From NCBI GenBank assembly GCA_043381765.1, contig JBHJMP010000624.1, positions 1 to 26,133 of the forward strand: DNA of 26,133 nt. The letters are read 5' to 3'. This DNA is from Collodictyon triciliatum (Eukaryota > CRuMs). Position 1 is the stretch's first letter; every line of letters starts with the position of its first letter. This document shows, piece by piece, positions 13,701-23,800 of the stretch. Under the pieces are notes generated by a model, which was not told where the DNA came from, ran no database searches, and saw only the letters and a list, made by a program, of their open reading frames with translations. The position numbers were made by a program, and so were the translations under genes.

Positions 13701-15920
13701 TGTGAGTAAAAAGTCTTAAGCTAGCACAATTATGCGCATCATGTGTGGAATAAACCTTTTTTGTAAACGAAGGTCCGAAAAATGTTTTGCCTCACTTTTG
13801 ATTCCCTGTAATTTATTTCAAATTAATGATTATTTGCAATCAAAAAAAAAAAAGAAGAGATATTTGAGTCTTAAATTGCCAAAGAAAATAATACAAAAAT
13901 ATCTTTGATGTAAAATAAATGGACACTTTTTTGACCACTGAACGTCTGTGATATTTCGCTAGCTCGCAGAATGCCCTCCTGATTATATATTTTGTTCGAT
14001 ATCCTGCAGCCCATATCATTTTGGCCTAAAGTGAGATAAAATACAGATATTATCAACTCAAGAATAGAAAAATGCACCAATGTTCAAAGATATTTTCCAT
14101 CAGCCCAGAAATACCTGATTCCTTAGCTCTATTTTATTTTCCATTAAAGCCCTCCAATGATGAAAAGTGTATCTCTGCCACTAGTTAAAAAAATTGAATA
14201 CAGTAATTAGATATATATAAAATAAAAAAATTCGGACTTTCTCGGGCAAATGAAATTTCGTAAAGGTTACTCACAAACAGACGAGCGTTTCGAAGTTTGC
14301 ATAATTCGTATAAAGTCACAAGCATTCTTTTTTGAGTGCAGAAAGATTTCCATTCACGAAAGAGTCTTGTCTATCATTAAAAAAAAAATCAATTTTTACC
14401 ACACAATCATACTACTTTTTTTTCTCCCACATCATCAAATACCTTCACCATCATACAGCAGAATCTTTCAGCTGTTTGGTTTTGTTTCTTTTTCTTTTTT
14501 TTGAGACTGACATCTAAATTTGTATGATTATATTAAGGAAATTATGAAAATACAAACGAGGTGTGTATTTTTAATATTATATTTTCAAAAAAAGAAATAG
14601 TATCTGAAAAAAATCAAACATAGTCGCAATGATGCAATTGAATATTTCTGCAATTGTTCAGTCCGTTTCGAGTCTGCCAAGTGTTCCAGTTCACGCATGT
14701 GCCTCTGATATTGCATGAAGGTTATCCATTTCTCCAAAAACTTTTTTAGAATACTCCCATACAGGTGTTGATATGCGAGCACTGCAATGTGTGGAGTTGG
14801 AAAGATTATTGATTTAAATTTTGATTCATCAAAGCTTCCTTTGATGAACCTATACCACAGGGGAGTATGTATATATTAGCGTGGTTTTGAATAAACATTT
14901 ATTCTATGACCAACTGAATTTAAAAGTAGAATACGAGTCCCTACGTTTCTTTTCTTCTTGGTCTAGCTGAAGCTTTATGTACGAAACCCACATCACCATT
15001 GAGCTATGAAGAAGGTAGTGCCGTCGAAACTTGTCAGCGCAAGCTGTTTTTGTCCTCGTTGTTTTTGTTGCCGTTGTATAATTTCTCCATGCCTTTAAAA
15101 TTCTCTTGAAAAGCTTGATTTTTCTTTTAGAGATGTACTGTCGAAGGATATGTGAAAGTTTGCGAGATTGTTTAGCTCGGTTCATCCACTCCCGAAAGTA
15201 GTTTCCTGCAGTCAATTCCCGGTGGTGATAATCAGCGGCCTAGATGATTATGAAAGTCGGAAATTGAAGCTGCCAACAGGCACACAAAGATATACATCAT
15301 CTGTTTGGTTATGCGTCGAAAGAGAGAGAGAAAAGAAAGGAAAGAGCGGAACAAAAATTCAGGTGGTTGTGAGCATGAATCCTACTTTTTTGAGCTGCTT
15401 TTTGGTCCTGCGCACTTCGGTGTAGTGCAACCAAGCCTGAAGGCAGATGCGCCCATTCTTGATTACATCTGGAGATGCAGCAATGCTTTTAATCAAAGGC
15501 TTACTGCTTTGCCAAACAATTTAAAATGCGCTTCGCATGATGAGCAGCGCACGGCTTGGCCGGACACGATATGCCTGCAGAGCAGGGAAGGATGCTTTGC
15601 GATAGACCGGCCAACTCACAGTAGCGCACAGCATGAAGCAGAGACGTGCGCTTCTCAGCCTGCAACCAAAGGTATCTCCTCCACGTGTCCCAGACGGATC
15701 GTCGGCGCATTGCGCGGTGGTGGCACTCGGCCGTGATTTCCCGCACCCACTCTGCATCGACAAGAGCCTCGCCCGCAACTCCCGCCTGCTTCGGCGCATG
15801 TGCGCGTGATCCGTCCGACCCGCCCGCTGCTCTCTTTGCAGCCGTCTTTGCGGCCGGCCGCGGAATCCGTGAGGGAGCGCGGACGTCGCTCGAGTGCGCC
15901 GCGCTGTTGTTGCCGGACAT
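9410..15920 (-). CDS. SFI1: SFI1-like protein with centrin-binding Trp repeats
   Basis: Twenty-five exons, 5' to 3': 15920-15620, 15468-15386, 15239-14945, 14781-14620, 14471-14443, 14370-14275, 14180-14115, 14025-13927, 13805-13756, 13635-13473, 13341-13249, 13119-13030, 12889-12818, 12711-12616, 12524-12419, 12331-12258, 12106-12010, 11605-11466, 11269-11111, 10873-10763, 10589-10524, 10346-10216, 10132-10083, 9948-9891, 9518-9410. Phases close to give 931 aa and a TAA stop. After an Ala/Arg/Ser-rich head of about 75 residues come many helical repeats with a Trp near the end, such as VWDTWRRYLWLQ, CLQAWLHYTEV, YFREWMNRAK, ILKAWRNYTT, TFHHWRALMEN, VVWNKWNNR, FSAWSEYSRQ and VRHWAHRLYK. Typical spacing is 22-35 residues, as in SFI1 (AX7LLX3F/LX2WK/R). 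SFI1 proteins bind centrin arrays at spindle pole bodies or centrioles. Exon 14471-14443 (29 nt) is the least certain. The tail ends RRFDWSD. Confidence 0.8.
9585..9774 (+). repeat. (AAAAAG)n then (CAAAAAA)n repeats in the last SFI1-like intron
   Basis: On the + strand about 110 nt of AAAAAG units are followed by degenerate A/G and then seven-base CAAAAAA units. On the transcribed strand this is a long pyrimidine stretch upstream of the final exon. It generates spurious Phe/Leu/Ser open frames. Confidence 0.95.
10661..10751 (+). repeat. (TAA)n trinucleotide microsatellite in an SFI1-like intron
   Basis: About 30 perfect TAA/ATA units lie between the exons at 10873-10763 and 10589-10524. On the sense (-) strand the tract is (TTA)n and lies immediately after the donor. 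Confidence 0.97.
11606..11960. repeat. (AAAAG)n, 100-N gap and (GATAAA)n in SFI1-like intron 17
   Basis: From 11609 to 11705 there are about 19 AAAAG units. Positions 11706-11805 are exactly 100 N, the usual placeholder for a gap of unknown size. From about 11817 to 11955 runs (GATAAA)n. Both repeats lie in one intron between exons 12106-12010 and 11605-11466. The (CTTTT)n on the sense strand runs directly into the 3' splice site at 11606. Confidence 0.93.
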
Positions 15921-16147
15921 TGCGGTCCGCGGAGAGGCTGCGGTTTCTGCTTGCGCGGTCTGCCCAGTTACTTTATGCCGCGTGTGTGGCGCTTGGGAAT
16001 GCCCGGTTGTGCGGGGGATGTACACGGCGCCGGTTTGTTGCGGGGGGAGTCGGGCATGTGCTTCTGTGTGCCCACACAGCGCAAGGATCCACACGCCGTG
16101 GAGAAAAGGGAGGGAGAGAACGAGGGAGAGAAGGCTGTGCGGTGCCG
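15921..16147. other. GC-rich spacer: 5' flank of the SFI1-like gene and 3' flank of the MADBUB gene
   Basis: The two genes are head-to-tail on the - strand, separated by 227 nt. The sequence is strikingly GC-rich compared with the neighbouring introns and is open on several frames without recognisable coding content. It probably holds the SFI1-like promoter and the MADBUB 3' UTR. I see no AATAAA. Confidence 0.5.
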
Positions 16148-19100
16148 CTATTCCCCAAGGCTGACCCGCTGTCGTTTGCACGAGGGCGCCATACGCGCAT
16201 CCCACAAAGCAACCAGACCGGGCGCGCTGTCCTTGATGCCCTCTGTCTCCTGGATGTGCTGGCGCAGAATGTTGCTGGCCTTGCTCATCTGCATCGGCGG
16301 GGGCGACGCTTGGTTGAGCAGAAGGTCAAAGACAAACTCCCACAAGTCCGGCTGCTTCGGCCGTCTGAATGAAACACCAGGGTGGCGTGTTGCGTTAGCT
16401 TCATCTTTGGCGAAAGAACTGTAGGTGATTCCTCATATCCTCAGTATGCCTACCGTGATTCCACAGGGGCCGGCCTCAAACCACTTCTGGTTCGCTCCAC
16501 ACAAAGAGCAGTTCCGTACAGCATCTCATGAACCACGCCGGCAGCCTGGAACAAATCAACCTGCCCAAATCATAGTTCAATACCCATGGGCGAGGAAGGT
16601 GAGGGCACGGTAATATTAAATACCGAGCAGTACACGTTTCTTTCTGGTGTTTGTTCGTCTCAGTGGGTGGGGATATGGGATGGGAGCATTGAAAGTAAAG
16701 CTCTCTTGATAGTGACCATAGCAATAACAAACAGAAACAAATCAAAAAAAAATGCACGAAAACACAAGAACAGATTCTGAAGGCAGGAACGGAATATAAA
16801 CAGAACCATGCAGGTGTATCCCAACAGCACAGTTACCTGGTGACCGTACTTCATTCCTGGGGAAATATCCAACCACTGTTCGCTCAGGAGGTTGTTGGGC
16901 CACTCCGATGAATGTGCGGAAAAAACGGCATCCATATCAATGGCTCGGTCGAAATTCACAAGTTGGAGACCCTGAACAGAAGTGAAAATATTAGAGAATC
17001 ACAGTAAGGGAATAACCAACACACAGTTGCCCATCACTTGCATCATACAGTAATGATGGTCTTTTTTTTTCTTCTCTTTCTTTTTTGGAAGGAAAGTTAC
17101 GGATTTTCCTTTGAAAAGATAATGCAATCGAGACAGCTGAAAAGAGTGACCTGTCGTGGAACTGTAATTCAAGGGAGAGGAGGAAACGGCAGATTCAATT
17201 ACCTTCATATCAAGAGCTCGGTTGGTCACGGGGAACCTGGGCTTCGGACTAGAGGGAACACCATTTATTATTTTTCAGATGATATCGGGGCGAGGGGATT
17301 TTTTTTTTTTGATAGACAGTATCTCACCGCAGTTCTGATGATATCGATTCAGTACGATGATGGATTGTGATCAATAGGTTTGCTGCTGAAATGTTTCCAT
17401 GCACAATGCGAGCCTGTATGAGAGAGCCCAAAAGATCCATAATTTGGGCAGTATACAATACCACAACCTCCTCTGGAATCTCTTGATTTCTTGTCTTGGA
17501 TATTTCCAATAGGTTCTAGCATGGTGATAAAGCCAGACGTAGTAGAGTAAGATATGGAAGAGATAATGGATGCTTCAAACATTCTTTTGGATAATTTTGA
17601 AATAAAGTTTGGCTGACATTGGTTAGCAAAAAATTAAATAAAAATTCTTTGTCTGGACAAATATAAAAATTTTACTTGAAGTGATTGTGCATTGTTATGT
17701 TGTGTAACTGCCAAGTATATGTTGTCCTTCTTATGAATCGTAATGGGTGTTGGAAAGAACCGTCTCTGGTTTTGTTGTATTACAATCGTTGAGAAGCTAA
17801 AGATATCTGGTCTTTGAGTGATAAAGCTGATATACAGACATGTTTTAAAACGAACCTTTCCAGTTGATATGCGATCGCGAAACAGTTTACACACATAAAA
17901 TTCTGACAAAACTGCAGCATCTCCGACCTGTGAATGATTGGATTGGTTATTACAGATATCTCTTTTGGGTGTTTCTGCTATTTTTCTGGTCGAGATGCAT
18001 TTTTTTTATTTTTGATCCATTTGATGATGGCTTAAATTTGGACAATGGGTTAATTACTTTGATTTTAGTGATGAAATTCGGATTGATATCTTCTTGAAGC
18101 TCAGCAGTGTCATACTCTATTTGACTCTTTGATAAAACACGTTTCTCGACCACAAAGTACGACACTTCATCTAAATAAAAAAAATTTAAAAATTCTTATT
18201 AGCTCAATCGACACAATCTAACTGCACTTTGTAGCCTATCATTAGATCACTAGCTGCTTCGAAGAGAAGGAGCGTCCAACACGAAGAAAAAATATTGGTT
18301 AAGTACTACCTATGGTTATTTCATGACATGGCTCCCACTCGATTTGGGGGTGGGTATTGTGGGTATTTGAGGCCAATGGTCCCGGCGTCAGGTGTTTCTC
18401 AACCTGCAAACTGTTGAGGATTCTTTCTATGATTTCATCGGGAATTCCTGAAGCAGTCATTTGCAGTACGGGTGGGACTGAGAGAGTAGAGCGAAGCGGG
18501 ACGGTGTTGGTTGGAGCTTTCAGAGGAACAGCTGGGCGTTTTTCGGATTCCAATTGTAAGTTGCCTTTGGCTGGCTGCGGTGCAGAGTCCTTGGGCGAAG
18601 TCTGTTGCAGATTCTCATGGTCTTCCATTACAGAGAATTTGCTGCTCTGTGGAGGGCATATCAAAGAAACTGGCTTCAAATGTGACGTATTGAATACACT
18701 CTCTGTTGTGTTGGCCTCAGAATCTTGGGTCATTACGGAATCGTTTATGGCGCCATTGAACCCAATCATTACATTGTCGATGGCAAAGCGCGTGTGTGCG
18801 GTGGGTGAATCCTCCACACCAGAAACAATGGACTGGTTGAAACTGCCATGTAGTGGGTGATACGATATGATTGGCTTCTCGACAAAAGCAGGCTTCTTTG
18901 ATATTGTAGACAAATTGCGAGAAGAGTCGTTCAGATGGTTGCTCGCTAGAGGGCCAGGTCGTGAAGAGTCTTTGGACGTGCCTTTCGCACTGCTACGATT
19001 GCAAGAAGGTCCTTCGTCCTGTTCAACGGCATCTGACTCAGTTTTGCAGGACTCTGTTGTTTTGCATTTACGTGTGGGTATAGCGTCGGGTAGCCCGGGC

Positions 19101-20067
19101 CCGGTGATGAAGCCATACAGGGCTGCCCGAATCTCTTCCGCAGAATTTTCGACCACAGCGGTTGTGTTTACTGGATGGAATAATCAGGATGTTTTTATGA
19201 ATTACCCAAAAGATACATNNNNNNNNNNNNNNNNNNNNNNNNNNNNNNNNNNNNNNNNNNNNNNNNNNNNNNNNNNNNNNNNNNNNNNNNNNNNNNNNNN
19301 NNNNNNNNNNNNNNNNNNNNNNNNNNNNNNNNNNNNNNNNNNNNNNNNNNNNNNNNNNNNNNNNNNNNNNNNNNNNNNNNNNNNNNNNNNNNNNNNNNNN
19401 NNNNNNNNNNNNNNNNNNNNNNNNNNNNNNNNNNNNNNNNNNNNNNNNNNNNNNNNNNNNNNNNNNNNNNNNNNNNNNNNNNNNNNNNNNNNNNNNNNNN
19501 NNNNNNNNNNNNNNNNNNNNNNNNNNNNNNNNNNNNNNNNNNNNNNNNNNNNNNNNNNNNNNNNNNNNNNNNNNNNNNNNNNNNNNNNNNNNNNNNNNNN
19601 NNNNNNNNNNNNNNNNNNNNNNNNNNNNNNNNNNNNNNNNNNNNNNNNNNNNNNNNNNNNNNNNNNNNNNNNNNNNNNNNNNNNNNNNNNNNNNNNNNNN
19701 NNNNNNNNNNNNNNNNNNNNNNNNNNNNNNNNNNNNNNNNNNNNNNNNNNNNNNNNNNNNNNNNNNNNNNNNNNNNNNNNNNNNNNNNNNNNNNNNNNNN
19801 NNNNNNNNNNNNNNNNNNNNNNNNNNNNNNNNNNNNNNNNNNNNNNNNNNNNNNNNNNNNNNNNNNNNNNNNNNNNNNNNNNNNNNNNNNNNNNNNNNNN
19901 NNNNNNNNNNNNNNNNNNNNNNNNNNNNNNNNNNNNNNNNNNNNNNNNNNNNNNNNNNNNNNNNNNNNNNNNNNNNNNNNNNNNNNNNNNNNNNNNNNNN
20001 NNNNNNNNNNNNNNNNNNNNNNNNNNNNNNNNNNNNNNNNNNNNNNNNNNNNNNNNNTGTATGTATG

Positions 20068-20098
<31 letters not shown>

Positions 20099-20376
20099 GG
20101 CAGCAAACAAGGGCGCACCGCACCTTTGATGGACTGTAGTGGTGGCCTGGTTTGACGTACTGAGTTGGAAACAGAGCTATGTTGTTTCCCGGCAGGAGGT
20201 AAGGTGGGTTTTGCGGCTGTGGTAGGCACGGCAGTCTTTGAGACTGAAGCTTTGGGAACTACAGAAACGGTGCCAAAACGTTCAGAATTATAGGTTTCAT
20301 ACAGAGGGAGAAGTTGAGCTTTGCCTGGGTTTTCGGAGTCCTTTCCAGGCGCATTTTCGGAGTTTTCGAGCCCCAT
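16148..20376 (-). CDS. MADBUB-family spindle checkpoint protein (BUB1/BUBR1/Mad3-like) with degenerate kinase domain
   Basis: Nine exons, 5' to 3': 20376-20124, 19170-18310, 18170-18058, 17927-17676, 17515-17328, 17248-17203, 16971-16837, 16560-16454, 16418-16148, totalling 741 aa. Intron 1 spans the 839-N gap and a (TATG)n tract, but phases match across it. The N-terminal 370 residues are Ser/Thr/Pro-rich and low-complexity, with SAEEIRAALYGF near residue 95. The kinase part follows the BUB order: DEIIERILNSLQ and IEWEP linker motifs, FITKIK (possible VAIK Lys), EFYVCKL (helix C), NIYLAVTQHNNAQSL (hinge), ARIVHGNISAANLLI (catalytic loop, 532-539), LQLVNFDRAIDM (DFG region, 576-578), GHQVDLFQAAGVVHEMLYG (helix F) and RRPKQPDLWEFVFDLLLN. 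The catalytic Asp is Asn in the HxD position, the metal-binding Asp is Asn in DFG, and no Gly-rich loop is visible. Inference: a BUBR1-like pseudokinase. No N-terminal TPR domain is found. The frame stays open from 20376 upstream to about 20514, so the start is uncertain. Confidence 0.82.
19219..20057. other. 839-N scaffold gap inside MADBUB intron 1
   Basis: A run of N interrupts the intron between exons 20376-20124 and 19170-18310. The left flank ends in GATACAT and the right flank begins TGTATGTATG, so the gap probably lies in one long (TATG/CATA)n tract. An exon hidden in the gap cannot be excluded, but none is required by phase. Confidence 0.95.
20058..20097 (+). repeat. (TATG)n tetranucleotide microsatellite bordering the gap
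   Basis: Ten or so TATG units directly follow the N run. On the sense strand of MADBUB the tract reads (CATA)n and lies 27 nt after the donor of the first recognised exon. Confidence 0.95.
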
Positions 20377-20529
20377 ATCGACCTTTCTTGCAGCCCTGGA
20401 AGACGAAGCTTGTATTCTCGAAGTATGGCGCCTAGACACGCTGATATTGTTACCGGAGCAAACAAAGTCACTACGCTCTTCGCACAAGTCAGCGCGGCCG
20501 GCCCTCAAAAGTTAGTGGCGTTGTGAGAT

Positions 20530-20850
20530 CAGTGGCTTCTTGCGGTATTGGGCGCATTGCAAGAGATTTATCCAGATTTTAAAATTTTGAATTCAGGAAA
20601 CACCGTCTGAATCTATCAACATTATTATAACACCACATCATAGATAAATTCATGTAATTTGATGTTATAATTACCTTTAATACTTATAATTATATTCAAA
20701 ACGTAATATTCCAAATTGGTCAAGCTAAAATGGTATGGTTTATAGATTTATTAGTTTAAAAAAACAAAACAAAAAAAACAAAAACAAAAACAAAAAACAA
20801 TCGAATTTAATGTAGCGAAGAAAAAGACAGGGAGCAGCCACCAGCGCATA
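20530..20850. promoter_or_regulatory. AT-rich divergent intergenic region between MADBUB and GCP4
   Basis: This region separates the 5' ends of two divergent genes, MADBUB (-) and GCP4 (+). It is AT-rich with a short A/C tract (20758-20801) and no credible coding exon beyond a possible small - strand one near 20565. By position it should hold both promoters. I recognise no specific factor site. Confidence 0.5.
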
Positions 20851-23800
20851 ATGTTACACGAGGTTCTCCTTGCACTACTTGGCCAAAGCGGGGACTTAAT
20901 TGTCTGGCGTGGGGATCGGCTATTGGTTTCCTCCTCGTTGGCCTTTGTGTCTGAGTCAGAGCGGGCTATGATTGAGTCTCTTTTGCCAATCGGTGCGCGC
21001 TTTCGTTATTTACAGGTTTGCAAGATCACACTTTACCGCACACACTGAATAAGGCCGTCTATAGATTCTTATCCCAACACTCATTTCATTTTTTGCGCTA
21101 TATTCCTCTTTACTCAGTTATGCGCATGGTTGAACTGACAGAAACATCCCACAGAATTTTGTAGATGTGCACATGTGCTCTCTGCAGCTGCCTGTCGCCG
21201 GATCCATCGTGGGAGGAATGAAACCTGGGCTTTACTTGAAAGCGTTTGCTCGTGGAATCCATGAAGGTACGTGTATATTTTTCATCGTGGGTGGCAGCCT
21301 CCTTCGCCAGGGCAACTCCTTGGATGTTGGTCATTGTGTAGGAATTGAGCCCAAATGCCTGCTTTGTCTCCTACTTATGACTTGTGCACTCCTGTTTAGT
21401 GCTGATGAGATTCCGAGAAGCCTTGGCTGCATCTGAGAAAGATATTTTTAGAAATGAAGGCTTTACGCTAACGAGACTACACATTTTCCTTCAAGAGGTA
21501 ACGCTCCCCGTTTATATGTGGCAGGACATGTAAACAACTCCATATACTGGTATCTTTCATTCGAGCAAATTCACATACGAATGCATCTTTTGGTACTTCT
21601 GCTTCTTTCAAATCATAATTACTGAACTATGAAATATATAGTATGAAATTGTATTTCCATATCTGGTGAGATCTGTGGAGGCGATTCGAGAGAAGCAATA
21701 TCACGGAGCACAGATCTTGAATATTGCATACCAATTTACCTTGTCAGGAGCCCCTGTTGTAAGACACACTTTTCAAAGGTCAGCTTATCTCTCTTTTTTT
21801 TTTTCCTATGGGTTCAAATATTCCTGAAAATAATGACAACTCGCTCTTTTTTCTTCTTTTTTTTTTCTTCTTCTTTTTTTTCGTACAGGTGTCGATGGCA
21901 CATTTGTCCGTATGTGATTTAGGTGTTCTATTTTAGATAACTGTATCTTAAAAGTAAATATATTAACCATAGAATTTTGCAAGTATGCACCTCTGTACTT
22001 TACAAGCAAATGTCGGCGTGGATGTTATATGGCTACCTTATTGATGATTATAAAGAGTTTTTTGTGGAGCCAGTGCATATTGAAGGCAAAAGCCACCAAC
22101 AAGTAATGCACACATGAAATTAATTATCACTGCAGATATAAATATGAATCCCAAGGTACATGTTTAATCACAACGGATTGCATAGGATTTTGTAGTATAT
22201 GGTGGATATCAGACACAGAAAATGGGACATTCTCATCAAAATCTCTGGTAGGAAACATATCATTGTCAACAACAAGAGAACGAGTGTATAAAAGTTGTAT
22301 CTATTTTATTTTATTTTATTTTTTATTTTATTTTATTTTATTTTATTTTATTTTATTTTATTTTATTCCTCCATCCATTCTATTTGTTGAGCGTTCCTAT
22401 CAAATAGGTCCTCTAGCTCAGTCAAAGGCGACTTCATCCCTTCGTTTATTTCAATGTCTATTGCCGAGAAAATACATTTCGTAGGAAAGGCCGTGAATGT
22501 CGTCAAAAAATTGGATGAGGCTGTACGAAATGGTAGTGGTGTCATTCATCAGCGTTTGCATGCATGGACATTACTTATCTTTGTATATTTTTTTGTTGGA
22601 AATGTAGAATACCTAAGTTCTGAAATGATAAAAACTTTCTGTGATGAGATCTTTTTACTGCAACAATCACCCATATTTGATTCTCGTCAATTTGAGGTAA
22701 AATATATTTGCCTTTTTTTCAAATGTTTTGTAAAATCGACTTATATGATGAAATCAAGATAAGTAATAGACAAGAATTATAAGCATTGATAATTTGAAAA
22801 ACAAAAAATTACCTTTCAAATAACCTCTCATTCAATCTAAAAGGCAACGATAGATACAATTCGAAGCGCTGTCGCCAAGATTTTAAGAGAAATCGTGGTT
22901 GAGAAATTTGGAATCATAGACCATTTTAAGGTGGGGCATAGCTTTGAACAAGTTTTTTTTTTTACATTATTTTAAAAGAACCAACCTTCATACAAGAGAC
23001 TACTGTGTGTGTGTTTTTTTTTTTTTTAAAAAAAAATTATATTAAATATAATACACTACCGCTCTTAGATGTTGTGTGATTATTTTTGTCTTGGAGACGG
23101 ATTGTTCTATCAATCATTTATAGATGAAACAAAGCTGTTATTTTCTTTGCCGCCTACAAGCCAAGCCGAACAGGGTATATCAAATATTATAATAAACTTA
23201 CCCATAAAAATAAATAAGTTTCGAACAAATATAGGTTTTTTTGCTTTGATTCATATATACTATCTCCCATTCGTGATAGAGTTGGCAACTGTGTTCAGAA
23301 ACACCGTCACAAAAGTTAACATGGAAGGCTCGGACAATATTTTGAAGGCTTGTTTACAATTCAAATGTGTCTATTTTTCAACATATAAATGCATTAAAAA
23401 ATTCTGGTTGTTTCAACAATTCATGATAATTCAATTTTATTATATTTTGTAGATTTTTTCATGCTCCATTATTACACAAGGCCAGACTACTGGTAATTTA
23501 TTTATTCGCTCATATACCACAATATAAGCAGGTGCCCTCTGAGATTCACATAATCTATGACCAGCATGAATGTATATGTGTGTATCTTGTGTGTTTTTAA
23601 CCAATCTAAATTGAATATAAAGGTAAACCTGTGACAATATTTGACATCTGGAAGAACATCTCCTTGGTGTGCAAAGCTGTATTTCCATTAAATCTTATCC
23701 TTGGTGAAAATAGTCTTCAGAGGTCACACACCAGCATTCTTTTTCATGAATTTTCGGCTATGTAACGCATTATGTGCTATTTCTCTTGGTACTATAACAA

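Noticed and set aside
15646-16424. Three overlapping + strand ORFs of 170-190 codons in the GC-rich segment.
   Set aside because: They are Arg/Cys/Pro-rich antisense frames of high-GC DNA opposite SFI1-like exon 1 and the MADBUB last exon.
18357-18860. A 167-codon + strand ORF opposite the Ser/Thr-rich MADBUB exon.
   Set aside because: The - strand frame is open for 286 codons, phase-compatible with both neighbours, and leads into BUB motifs.
18867-20508. Very long ORFs spanning the 839-N gap on both strands.
   Set aside because: N runs contain no stop codons, so these frames are artefacts of the gap.
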